Assembly (NCBI RefSeq): GCF_003435375.1
Contig: NZ_QWGL01000010.1
Coordinates: 10,102 to 74,101 of the forward strand
Reading direction: 5' to 3'
DNA: 64,000 nt
Source: Clostridium sp. AM34-11AC
GTDB lineage: Bacteria > Bacillota > Clostridia > Lachnospirales > Lachnospiraceae
Shown: positions 53,758-62,204 of the stretch, piece by piece
Numbering within the stretch: position 1 is the stretch's first letter
How the letters are laid out: each line of letters opens with the position of its first letter
Notes under the pieces: generated by a model
Database searches by the model: none
What the model was told of the DNA's origin: nothing
What the model saw: the letters and a program-made list of their open reading frames with translations, nothing else
Position numbers and translations under genes: made by a program

Positions 53758-54785
53758 TAAATCTGTAAACTTTGGGCATATTTGAAGGAAATTACGTCCC
53801 GTGGTGCAGTTTGGGTATAGGACTGCTCTTTGTGCATAAAGTCAATAATTTCATTTTTACTCATATACCCAAGCTTTTGGATTACCATATCCAGAATTTG
53901 TTTATCTTCATTTGTAAGCGAGGGAAAAGTGTGATTTCCATCTAAAGAAAAGTGATATGCAGTGGTTTCTCCCATATCAACTTCCTCGCAAGGAACATCT
54001 TTTAAATCTATAATAGAATTATGAGCTACAGGGACAGCACCCATGGGCAACGCCCGATAGACTAGTCCGGTGATTGCGGTATTCCGAAGCTTATATGACA
54101 ATGCGTCGGCATACCACATCAATTTCATGAGTTTTACCTTATAAAGATTTGTGATTTTATCAGAAGCAGCAAAATAGCGAATAACATCTACAACTTTATC
54201 TAAAGAAAGCACGGTATTTCCCTGCAAAAGCTGGTTCTTCTGGAACATAGCGTAGTTTGCCTCAATTGCCTTTCGTAAATAGAGATCCTGATCTTTTTCA
54301 TATAAAGCGGTTGCGGCTGAAAAATATCTTTGATATGCATCTGCCGCTAAATGTTGTTTTGCATTTGCTAAAAGGGATAAAAACCATTCGGGGTCTTGAT
54401 CCAGTTTTTTTAAAATTGTATCATGCGCCCGATCCTGTACCTGGTGGCTTTCATAACGGGTAATTGTCTTAGCACCCCATCCAAGAAGCGTGCATAAATC
54501 AATCTGGCTGATCCCATATTTTGACCGAATAGCGATGATTTCAGAAGAGGTTAAAAGGTTTTCTGCTTCGCGATATGCATCTTTCAGGCGGATATCATTC
54601 TCCTGAAGCAGCTTTTCATCCATATAGAATTCTTCGGCCGTATCACAATAAAAATAAACAGCATCATAAGTGATTTTTATATTTTTGAAAGTTGCCTGTT
54701 CACGAACAAGAACGGTTTTCACTTCATGCTTTTCCATACAGCATGTACATAAATGTTCTTCGGAATTAATGATCTTCATGATCAT
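53757..54785 (-). CDS. Panacea-domain antitoxin with zinc-finger and HTH (PanA-like)
   Basis: A 342-residue antitoxin. Residues about 10-45 hold a Cys pair (CTCCMEKHEV) as in MqsA-type N-termini; 80-135 an Xre helix-turn-helix (RSKYGISQIDLCTLLGWG, ITRYESH); 200-342 a Panacea/SocA-like (DUF4065) domain with KLMKLMWYADALSYK, GLVYRALPMGAVP and SKNEIIDFMHKE. AGGAGGTG lies 6 bases before the ATG at 54785, which overlaps the upstream toxin stop by ATGA. Panacea domains neutralise many unrelated toxins; the HTH should repress the operon at the palindrome 55402-55419. Confidence 0.88.
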   Translation of the reverse strand: MIMKIINSEEHLCTCCMEKHEVKTVLVREQATFKNIKITYDAVYFYCDTAEEFYMDEKLLQENDIRLKDAYREAENLLTSSEIIAIRSKYGISQIDLCTLLGWGAKTITRYESHQVQDRAHDTILKKLDQDPEWFLSLLANAKQHLAADAYQRYFSAATALYEKDQDLYLRKAIEANYAMFQKNQLLQGNTVLSLDKVVDVIRYFAASDKITNLYKVKLMKLMWYADALSYKLRNTAITGLVYRALPMGAVPVAHNSIIDLKDVPCEEVDMGETTAYHFSLDGNHTFPSLTNEDKQILDMVIQKLGYMSKNEIIDFMHKEQSYTQTAPRDVISFKYAQSLQI

Positions 54786-55228
54786 GAAAACACCTCCTGT
54801 TTTTTATTGTAGGGGAACATATCAGGTGTAAATGCCCGTTCGGCAAAATGGAATGACATTATAAAGGTTGTGGTTTCACCGTATATTCCCAGAAGTTCAA
54901 CTCGTATTTTAATATATACATCATCATGGCTATTATATACTTTGCCAAATTCACGCATTTCACTTCTTTTTGGAAAACGCAGATCTTTTACTGTCCGCAT
55001 ATAATTCTCGGAAGATAGTGATAAAAGTTCTCTTTTTAATGCGTCAACAGGATTCTCATCCGGAAATAGGGTACGGACCGTATATTGGTTGGTATATTTT
55101 TCAGGACGATTCTCATCTACAAGACATTTTTCCTGAAAATTGATTTTTGCCCCATGGGTGAGGGCAAATCTTAAGTTCTGAATGTAAGATTTTACGTAAC
55201 TATTCAGTACCTTCATAGTTACACGCAA
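54782..55228 (-). pseudogene. Panacea-linked toxin gene, 5-prime end replaced by a miniature element
   Basis: The body codes about 137 residues of a putative PanT-type toxin (from VKSYIQNLRFALTHG to FTPDMFPYNKK); I do not recognise its fold. The natural 5-prime end lies at 55331-55378 (TTG start with GGAGGA 8 bases upstream, coding about 16 residues), but a 135-bp element has split the gene. The remaining frame opens inside the element (TTG at 55228, ATG at 55216) and joins the toxin in frame, giving an altered N-terminus MKVLNSYVKSY. Whether it is still made or toxic is unknown. The antitoxin overlaps its stop. Confidence 0.75.
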
Positions 55229-55329
55229 AAATCCATTCCAGATCAGCTTCGCTGATGGGATTTTTGCCCTCCAGCCTATGTTTTCTTACGGTCAGCGCAG
55301 CAAGTGCGCAGACCTACTGAACAGTTACG
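55195..55329. mobile_element. Miniature inverted-repeat element, copy C, with target duplication
   Basis: 135 bases with ends CGTAACTATTCAGTA (55195-55209) and TACTGAACAGTTACG (55315-55329), one mismatch apart as inverted repeats. ATTTTA flanks both sides (55189-55194 and 55330-55335), a 6-base target duplication. A central AAAAATCC/GGATTTTT hairpin is present. No coding capacity for a transposase. Similar to copy A (11486) and half copy B (30473). Confidence 0.85.
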
Positions 55330-55378
55330 ATTTTACATCTAATTCACTTTCTATTCTTGCTGCAGTAGTTTCAGCCAA
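55325..55378 (-). pseudogene. Detached 5-prime end of the toxin gene
   Basis: TTG at 55378 with GGAGGA 8 bases upstream opens MAETTAARIESELDVKS and runs into a stop three bases inside the element. Removing the element and one ATTTTA copy rejoins it in frame with VKSYIQN of the toxin body. Confidence 0.75.
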
Positions 55379-55401
55379 GTCAGTTGTCCTCCAATCCACA
55401 C

Positions 55402-55450
55402 AGGTATCAATTGATACCTACATTATAATGTTCATAATTTTAAAAGTCAA
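55402..55450 (-). promoter_or_regulatory. Toxin-antitoxin promoter with perfect 18-bp operator
   Basis: On the minus strand TTGACT, 17-base spacer, TATAAT (plus-strand 55422-55450). The palindrome AGGTATCAATTGATACCT at 55402-55419 covers the predicted start, the expected place for autorepression by the HTH antitoxin. The next 107 bases to 55557 show nothing. Confidence 0.8.
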
Positions 55451-55557
55451 TGAAAGATTAACTGGAAATTTGATAGTACCATATATGCAATAAATCGGAG
55501 ATGGGAAAAGATATCTATGGAACCTGCCCAAAGCAGCTGCCGGGTACATAGAAACAA

Positions 55558-55599
55558 AAAGGATCATATATTGACTCGAATGCCAGTATATGATCCTTT
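55558..55599. terminator. Terminator beside the GH25 gene
   Basis: AAAGGATCATATA (55558-55570) pairs with TATATGATCCTTT (55587-55599), 13-bp perfect stem; it ends the minus-strand GH25 transcript. Confidence 0.8.
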
Positions 55600-55629
55600 A
55601 AGTCCTAAACTAATAAGCTGTGATTTGAA

Positions 55630-57864
55630 TTACTTCGGTCCACCCGTCTGATATTCAGTCAGATTCGACGATGAGAAAGAAGAACCTGGACTTCCAGGCG
55701 CAGCCGTACCGGAAGAACCGGAACTATAGTTATAGTTTGTATTGGAGCTTCCCGGCCCGGTCATGCTGCCGGTGTTTGTATAATAAGGGTTATTGCTGCC
55801 TGCTGCATTGCCTCCCGGCACTGTAGTTGATGCAGAGCCAGAACTGGAGCTTCCGGAACCTGAGCTGCTGTTGGAGTATCCAGGTCCGCTGGTCTGATAA
55901 CTGCCGGAGGTGCTTGTTCCACTGTTGGAAGTGGAAGTAGATGTACTGTTTGAAGTTCCCGGACCGCCTGTCTGGTAATTACCAGCCGACATACCCGTAT
56001 TCGTCTGGGAAGATCCGGCAGTCGTGGCTCCGGTCGCAGTGGTCGTCGAACCACCCGGCGCGGATCCAGCCGCAGCATTTCCGCTTCCGCTATTACCCGT
56101 AGTAATCCCATTCTGCGCATTCCTCGCCGCCGGAGTACCTATATAATTTCCGTTCGCCACAGTCCCGGCCGTTCCCGGCGTATAAACACTTCCCGCCGAG
56201 CCGCCGTCGATCGCGGACGTCTCACTCAGACACACACCGTTCTGGTTAAATGTATAATTCACATTATTCACAACAAATGACCCGTTCGCGATCATCTTGC
56301 CATCCGCCGGATTCAGATAATAATACCTTCCGCCGTCATTCAGCCATCCCGTGATCATATGTCCGGCCTGATTGAAATAATACCAGCTCTTATCGATATG
56401 CTTCCAGCCCACCGCCATCACACCGGACACGGTGTCCATATAATACTTGTTCGTTCCGTCACTCTGCCATCCGATGACCATCCGCCCGTCGGTGTGGAGA
56501 TAGTAGAACTTTCCGTCAAGCTGCATCCATCCGGTCATCAGCTTTCCTTCATTATTGAAGTAATACCAGTAACCGTCAAGCTTCGTCCAGCCAGCCGCCA
56601 TCGCGCCGCTTGCGTCAAAGTAGTACAGCAGGCCGTCGATCGTCTGCCAACCCGTCAGCATCGTTCCATCCTGCTGGAGGAAATACCGCTTTCCATCAAT
56701 ATCCGCCCATCCGCGGACAAGCTTACCGTCGCTGTTAAAGTAGTAATACTTCCCGTCCATCTTCCGCCATCCGGTCACCATAGAGCCGTTGCCGCGCATA
56801 TAGTAATAATCGTTTCCGATCCGCAGCCATCCGGTCACCATCGCACCGTTTAACAGGTAATAATACGTTCCATCAACCTGAATCCAGTCCTTCGCCATCG
56901 TACCGTCGGAGTTTAAGTAATACCACGCGTCCTCCGCCTTCAGCCATCCGGTCTTCATCTGTCCGGTAGTAGGGAGAAGGTAGTAATACTGGTTGTCGAG
57001 AAGCAGCCAGCCCTTAAACTGGGTTCCGTCCGCGTTCAGATAATACCAGCTCTGCCCGTCATTGATCCAGCCCGTCTGCTTTACATAATTCTTATAATAA
57101 TACCATTTATCCCCGATCAGCCGCCACCGGTTCGCCGGAAGCTTGCTGCTCAGATCCTTAAAGGTAAAGTTGATATCCACATTTCCGTTGATACCATTTA
57201 CCGTTCCCTGGTTCGACGCCTGCCACATTGCCGCACCCTGGTAAGTCGGCTTCGAGTCATAACGGGCAACCCACACGTCATAGTGGACCTTCGTCATGTC
57301 GATCTTATTGCTGATCCAGTAATCATTCGTGTAGACCATCGGATAATATCCAGCCGTCTCCACCTTCTTACAGAATGCGTTGATAATATCAGAGACCTGT
57401 GCAGGAGTCAGGCTGTTCATTTCCTGCGCCTCCACATCGAGAACTACCGGGTAGGAGATTGGATAGTCCTTGATAAGGTTTAGGACAAAATCAGCGTCGG
57501 ATTCCGCCATCGCTGTAGTCGTCGCGTAGGAATAAAGGTAAACACCGACGCGGAGTCCCGCCGCCGCTGCCCCACGCACATTCGTATCAAAATACGGATC
57601 CACCGCATTGTTGTACCGCGTTCCGATCATCGCGAACTGGATATCATCATCGGCGACCGCGGACCAGTTGATATTCTGCTGCCACTGGGAAACATCGATG
57701 CCCCGGGACAGGATACCGGTAAGCACGGAACCATCACTTCCAATATAGGAGCCGGACGCGTTCTTCTGCCAGGAAGCCGCCCATACCGGAACCGCCGGAC
57801 TCACCGCGGAAAAAGCCATGACGGCACTTAAAAGAAGCGCCGCCGCCCGTTTCTTTTGTCTCAT
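55630..57864 (-). CDS. GH25 lysozyme with choline-binding repeats
   Basis: A 744-residue secreted wall hydrolase. Signal peptide about 1-29; GH25 muramidase about 52-240 with SRGIDVSQWQ and VVLDVEAQE carrying the catalytic acids; then about fourteen choline-binding repeats of about 20-22 residues (GWxxxDGxWYYLNSDGxMxTG pattern) from 245 to 545; then a Gly/Ser/Thr-rich low-complexity tail of about 170 residues. The repeats should hold it on phosphocholine-decorated wall polymers made with the product of the next gene upstream. The tail is unusual at the C-terminus and may be glycosylated or a wall spacer. Confidence 0.92.
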   Translation of the reverse strand: MRQKKRAAALLLSAVMAFSAVSPAVPVWAASWQKNASGSYIGSDGSVLTGILSRGIDVSQWQQNINWSAVADDDIQFAMIGTRYNNAVDPYFDTNVRGAAAAGLRVGVYLYSYATTTAMAESDADFVLNLIKDYPISYPVVLDVEAQEMNSLTPAQVSDIINAFCKKVETAGYYPMVYTNDYWISNKIDMTKVHYDVWVARYDSKPTYQGAAMWQASNQGTVNGINGNVDINFTFKDLSSKLPANRWRLIGDKWYYYKNYVKQTGWINDGQSWYYLNADGTQFKGWLLLDNQYYYLLPTTGQMKTGWLKAEDAWYYLNSDGTMAKDWIQVDGTYYYLLNGAMVTGWLRIGNDYYYMRGNGSMVTGWRKMDGKYYYFNSDGKLVRGWADIDGKRYFLQQDGTMLTGWQTIDGLLYYFDASGAMAAGWTKLDGYWYYFNNEGKLMTGWMQLDGKFYYLHTDGRMVIGWQSDGTNKYYMDTVSGVMAVGWKHIDKSWYYFNQAGHMITGWLNDGGRYYYLNPADGKMIANGSFVVNNVNYTFNQNGVCLSETSAIDGGSAGSVYTPGTAGTVANGNYIGTPAARNAQNGITTGNSGSGNAAAGSAPGGSTTTATGATTAGSSQTNTGMSAGNYQTGGPGTSNSTSTSTSNSGTSTSGSYQTSGPGYSNSSSGSGSSSSGSASTTVPGGNAAGSNNPYYTNTGSMTGPGSSNTNYNYSSGSSGTAAPGSPGSSFSSSNLTEYQTGGPK

Positions 57865-57982
57865 GGAAATCCCCCTTTAAATGTTGTACATAAAAATTCT
57901 TATCTTGCAGGCTGACAGACCTGATGCCGGATGTAGCTGCCGGTACCAGGCAGCGCTGTACTTCCGAAACCGTCGACCAGCT

Positions 57983-58033
57983 ATAAAAAAGATCCCGGGA
58001 TAACTGTATTTCTGTCACAGCTTCATCCCGGGA
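57983..58033 (-). terminator. Terminator after the LicC/LicA-type gene
   Basis: TCCCGGGAT (57993-58001) pairs with ATCCCGGGA (58025-58033), with a T-run on the minus strand side. The rest of the 333-base gap (57865-58197) holds the GH25 leader; TATACT near 58062 is a possible -10 without a good -35. Confidence 0.75.
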
Positions 58034-58197
58034 CTCTATGGACGTTATCTGCGTATTTTCAGTATAGCATAAAAATACACATACGTCTTGCAAAAATTCA
58101 ATTGAAAATGTGGCGATTATTCGGCTTTTCCGGACCAGTTCCCTGACCTGCGTTCTTCCGAATGCCGCACCAGGAAAGCCGCAGACCGCCAGTACGG

Positions 58198-60051
58198 TTA
58201 TCTCAGTGTCCCGCCGTCTCCGATTCCAAGAAATTCCGGCGAGGTAATAATCTTCTTATAAAACCGCTTCGCATACCGGTACATCACGATCGTATAATCG
58301 CCAAACTCCTCGCCGACACTGCTCTTATACACCGCCCACAAACACCACAAGAATCCGCCGAGGGCAATATAAGCGTAGTAAACGAACCGCTCCTCGGAGG
58401 TCGGCTCCCGGTGCAGGTAGAGCTTGATCAGTTTCTCGACCTCAAAATCATTATAATAGGAATAGATCGCGCACATGCTCACATCGATCAGCGGATCACA
58501 CATGCCGGAGTACTCCCAGTCGATCAGGCGGAGATCCCCGTCCGGCAGGAACAGGAAGTTGTCGCACACGCTGTCGATATGGGACAGGACCTTCGGCCGG
58601 TTCAGGTGGTCGAGGCGGTCAAGCAGTGTCATCATATGGGACTTTACTTCCGGATAATCCTCAAAAAGCTTCTTCTCGTATCCACGGCACAGTGCCTCAT
58701 AGAAGGTGATCCGCTCCCGGATATCAAAAGAATAGTCCACATGGAGCTTCGAATCATGGAGCTTCTCCACAAGTGCCATGCACCGTGCCACATCATCCCA
58801 GTCGCGCGGATCGCTGTTGCGCGCCCCCTCATAATACTCGGAAATCTTGTAGCCGGTCTCCCCGTTCATGTATACAACATGTTCGGTGATGCCGTAATCC
58901 TTTACTGCGTCATAGACCGCCTTTTCCTGCTTCCGGTTGATCAGAAGCTCGGTTCCCGGACCAGGAATCCGGCAGATATAGGACTTGCCGTGAACCTTAA
59001 ACAGGAAAGACTTGTTCGTCATGCCGGTCTTCAGGCATTTAATGCCCGTGATCTCAGACTCCGGAACCTGCAGCACCTCGGAGATCAGCTCCATGGCGAT
59101 ATTGTCGGAATGGTTCTGGTAGCGCTCATCGAAGAGGCGGAGCTCCTCAAGATTCTCGAACTCGTATACCTGGTTGTCCGGCTGCCTGTTGATATACATC
59201 TCCGGAACCGGGAAATGGTGCTTTCCGGGAAGATGACTGTCGACCTCGCCGTTTAAGAGGTCCGCCAGAACCTGCTCCCAGTACATCTGCTCCGTTCCGG
59301 GAGTATGATAATACTCCTCGAGGACCGGGAAGAACTTTTCCGAAAACTCCTTCGAGAAGAATACCGGTCCGTACATGACCCAGGAGTCCTCGCCGCCGAC
59401 CTTTACGCCGGTGAGCAGCCCCTTTTTGCTTGTCTCAAGACACCACTCGGAAGTCTCTCCCTTCATATATACAGAAGAGTACCATGCGCCGCACTCGTAG
59501 GTGTGGTACATATTGTTGCGCATCCAGTTGTCGGAAGAGAGAAGATAAGTGTTCCTTCCGATAAAACACTCCCGGGCATGGTAGAGCGTTGTCAGCGTAT
59601 TCTTATTGTGATATTCCGGGTTGTAGAGAAGCTTCACACCGAACTTGTCGATCAGATACTCGAACTTCTCCTTCAGATATCCCACAACGATGGTGATATC
59701 CGTGACGCCCGCTTCATGCAGCTGCTTGATCTGCCGCTCGATCATACGCTCGCCGTAGACCTCAAGAAGTCCCTTCGGCGTCTCGAAGGTCAGCGGTACA
59801 AATCTGGACCCGAATCCCGCCGCGAGGATCACGGCGCTGTCCATCCGGTAATTTCTTAAAAGATCCACACCGCCTTTTAATAAGGAATAAGATCCGTCCA
59901 CCGGATCAAAAGAAAAAAGCTCCTGGTCCAGACCTTCCTTCACGAGATGGTTGCAGGTCCCAAGAGAAATATCCATCGCCGCCGCCAGCTCCCGCTGTGT
60001 CATCTTGTTGTTCTCATAAATATTCCTGCAGAGTAATCCCAAACGATCCAT
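58198..60051 (-). CDS. Fused HTH - phosphocholine cytidylyltransferase - choline kinase
   Basis: A 617-residue protein in three parts. About 1-65: winged helix-turn-helix (KMTQRELAAAMDISLGTCNH). About 68-310: nucleotidyltransferase like LicC, with the pyrophosphorylase loop AVILAAGFGSRFVPLT, ETPKGLLEV and LLSSDNW. About 330-600: choline/aminoglycoside kinase fold like LicA, with VLSHIDSVCDNFLF (catalytic Asp, Asn) and LRLIDWEYSGMCDP (metal Asp). Together they would phosphorylate choline and activate it as CDP-choline for wall decoration. GGAGG precedes the ATG at 60051. Neighbouring choline-binding proteins support the role; the HTH may give self-regulation. Confidence 0.88.
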   Translation of the reverse strand: MDRLGLLCRNIYENNKMTQRELAAAMDISLGTCNHLVKEGLDQELFSFDPVDGSYSLLKGGVDLLRNYRMDSAVILAAGFGSRFVPLTFETPKGLLEVYGERMIERQIKQLHEAGVTDITIVVGYLKEKFEYLIDKFGVKLLYNPEYHNKNTLTTLYHARECFIGRNTYLLSSDNWMRNNMYHTYECGAWYSSVYMKGETSEWCLETSKKGLLTGVKVGGEDSWVMYGPVFFSKEFSEKFFPVLEEYYHTPGTEQMYWEQVLADLLNGEVDSHLPGKHHFPVPEMYINRQPDNQVYEFENLEELRLFDERYQNHSDNIAMELISEVLQVPESEITGIKCLKTGMTNKSFLFKVHGKSYICRIPGPGTELLINRKQEKAVYDAVKDYGITEHVVYMNGETGYKISEYYEGARNSDPRDWDDVARCMALVEKLHDSKLHVDYSFDIRERITFYEALCRGYEKKLFEDYPEVKSHMMTLLDRLDHLNRPKVLSHIDSVCDNFLFLPDGDLRLIDWEYSGMCDPLIDVSMCAIYSYYNDFEVEKLIKLYLHREPTSEERFVYYAYIALGGFLWCLWAVYKSSVGEEFGDYTIVMYRYAKRFYKKIITSPEFLGIGDGGTLR

Positions 60052-60123
60052 AGTCGTCCTCCGAATCAAAGCTGTTTGCATCGCTTATTATTACTGTTTA
60101 ATAATAAGGAAGAAACTAATAAA

Positions 60124-60262
60124 AATGAACGTGTTCAAAACGAAAAAATAAATAGATATATATGAACATTATAACACGTACTTCTGATAATACAAGATGA
60201 TATTTTGAACATGGAATTATCACGTTCAAAATATCTTGAAAATAACATAAAAATGAACGTTC
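60124..60262. repeat. Repeated GAAC/GTTC palindromes upstream of the LicC/LicA-type gene
   Basis: GAAC-GT-GTTC at 60127-60136, TTTTGAAC (60203-60210) with GTTCAAAA (60224-60231), and the perfect GAACGTTC at 60255-60262. They lie in a 556-base AT-rich gap between divergent genes and look like binding sites. From 60263 to 60512 I see no gene. Confidence 0.45.
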
Positions 60263-60512
60263 TGTAATGACACATCCTTGCCACAAAGCTGCCACAAAGT
60301 GTAAAAATGGGCATATTGTACTTATATATATACAATATCAACCCAAAATAGCATTCGCGTAAGGATTTCGTAAGAAAATAAAAACAAAAAAGATATGGAA
60401 ATTCTTAAGAAAATATACTATAATACCAGTGTATTCGAGGTACAGAGTATTTCTGGAAGCGAAGTAAGATAGTTCCCTTTATTAAAAAATCTTCATTTTT
60501 TGTAAAAAACTA

Positions 60513-60541
60513 TTGATAATTTTACTTATCGGAAGTATAAT
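60513..60541 (+). promoter_or_regulatory. Promoter of choline-binding protein 1
   Basis: TTGATA (60513-60518), 17-base spacer, TATAAT (60536-60541). The leader of about 60 bases contains the AAAGGAG site. Confidence 0.8.
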
Positions 60542-60607
60542 GGCTTCGTAATGCAATTAGGAATTTCAAAAAGCGTTTCAAAAAAACAAAAGGAGAGTGC
60601 ATTAATT

Positions 60608-62188
60608 ATGAGAAAGCAGACTAAAATTGCTGCAGTAGTATCCGCAGCAGCTCTGTTAGCATTAGGCGCTTCCATGACATCTTTCGCAGCTTCCAAGGGA
60701 ACCTGGATGATGGTTGATGGCGAGTGGTATTGCTACGACAAGAACGGTGACGCATACGAGAACACATTCTGCTCCAGCAATGGTAAAGAATACTACGTTG
60801 GTGAGGATGGACAGCTTGTTCGTTCTGCATGGGTTGAGTACGATGGAAACTACTACTTCGTAAACAGCAGCGGTGCTAAGATCACAAACGATTGGAGATT
60901 AACAGCTCCGTACGATGATGATTCCGCCGATGAGGAGTGGTACTACTTCAAATCCAACGGTAAGAGAGCAGAGAACGAGAAGATCACATATAAGAGCAAA
61001 TCTTACTACTTCGACAGCGACGGAAAGATGCTCACAGGTTGGGTAACTTACGACAGCAACGCTGTTGATGAGGCTAATGATTTCGTTGATGGCAAGACTT
61101 TCTACTGTGACGAGACTGGTGCTCGTTTAGAGAAAAACTGGGTTTACTCCGTAGAGCCGGGCGTAGAAGATGATGATGCAGACGCAGACGAGTACTGGTA
61201 CTACTTCAAGTCTTCTGGTAAAGCTCAGATCGGCAAGGGAACAAACATCAAAGGTCAGACATACCTCTTCGATAACGAAGGTCGTATGCAGACTGGTTGG
61301 GTTGCTTTAACAGCAAGCACATCTAGCAATGCTAAGGAATATCTTGAGATCGGTGGAGAAGATTCCACAGCTAAATTAAGTGACTACACAGATGTTTACT
61401 TCTGCGGCGACGAAGATGACGGACACGCTAAGAAGAACAAATGGTATAAGACTTGGAGACCGGAAGATTTCGATGACGAGGACGAGGACAATGATGAGTT
61501 CTGGTACTGGATCGATAAGAACGGTAAAGTATATATCCCGACCGAGGCAGCTTCTGGTTCTAACGCAACAGGTTATAAGTACAAATTAGAGGATGCAGCT
61601 CTTGCTCAGAAGAAAGTTAGCGGAAGCTACGAATCCTTCGAGATTACAAAGAAGAAAGTAAACTCCAAAGACTACTTCTTCAACAACGATGGTGAGATGC
61701 TTTCTCAGTTCATCGAGGTTGTTACTCCGAACACAGCTGATGGTCTTGTAACTGGTATGTACTACTTCGGTGGTGACGATGACGGCTCCATGAAGACTGG
61801 TTCCCAGTCCGTAAGAGACGACAATGGCGACACATACAAGTTCTACTTTGGAACAAAGAACAGCACATCTGAGAATAAGGGTGTTGGTATCACAGGTAAC
61901 AAGAGCAACAAGCTTTACTACAAGGGTCTCTTACTTACAGCTGATGACTACAAGTATCAGATCGCTACTGTAGACGATGTTCACTACTTCATCGTTAACA
62001 AGAACGGTTCTATCCAGCACAGCTGCGTAGAGTACAAAGAAGACAGCGATGTTCTGATCGATGCTAGGGATCTTGCTAAGACAGCATTCAGCACGACTGA
62101 AGGCCTTTACAAGTACAGCATTGATGCAGCAACAGCATCCGCAATCAACAAAGTTGATATGATCGATGAGACTGAGGTTATGCACTAA
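60608..62188 (+). CDS. Repeat-only choline-binding surface protein 1
   Basis: A 526-residue secreted protein. Signal peptide MRKQTKIAAVVSAAALLALG... to SFAA (about 27 residues), then only choline-binding-type repeats throughout (GTWMMVDGEWYCYDKNGDAY, WYYFKSNGK, YYFDSDGKMLTGWV), many with acidic Asp/Glu-rich inserts such as EDDDADADEYWYYF. No enzymatic domain is seen. Aromatic pairs of each repeat would form choline sites. AAAGGAG lies 11 bases before the ATG. Highly adapted codons and a strong promoter suggest abundant expression, perhaps as a wall coat or adhesin. Confidence 0.85.
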   Translation: MRKQTKIAAVVSAAALLALGASMTSFAASKGTWMMVDGEWYCYDKNGDAYENTFCSSNGKEYYVGEDGQLVRSAWVEYDGNYYFVNSSGAKITNDWRLTAPYDDDSADEEWYYFKSNGKRAENEKITYKSKSYYFDSDGKMLTGWVTYDSNAVDEANDFVDGKTFYCDETGARLEKNWVYSVEPGVEDDDADADEYWYYFKSSGKAQIGKGTNIKGQTYLFDNEGRMQTGWVALTASTSSNAKEYLEIGGEDSTAKLSDYTDVYFCGDEDDGHAKKNKWYKTWRPEDFDDEDEDNDEFWYWIDKNGKVYIPTEAASGSNATGYKYKLEDAALAQKKVSGSYESFEITKKKVNSKDYFFNNDGEMLSQFIEVVTPNTADGLVTGMYYFGGDDDGSMKTGSQSVRDDNGDTYKFYFGTKNSTSENKGVGITGNKSNKLYYKGLLLTADDYKYQIATVDDVHYFIVNKNGSIQHSCVEYKEDSDVLIDARDLAKTAFSTTEGLYKYSIDAATASAINKVDMIDETEVMH

Positions 62189-62204
62189 TTTATCTCAGTA
62201 AAAA

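Noticed and set aside
56180..57120. Regular repeats at about 60-66 base spacing, at first suggestive of a CRISPR array
   Set aside because: They are codons of the choline-binding repeats in an intact frame; the units are not identical and have no spacers.
58162..59256. Long open frame of 364 codons antisense to the LicC/LicA-type gene
   Set aside because: The minus strand has clear kinase and nucleotidyltransferase motifs; the plus-strand frame matches nothing.
60135..60341. Minus-strand frame of 68 codons in the AT-rich gap
   Set aside because: Overlaps the palindrome array, no ribosome site, composition of intergenic DNA.
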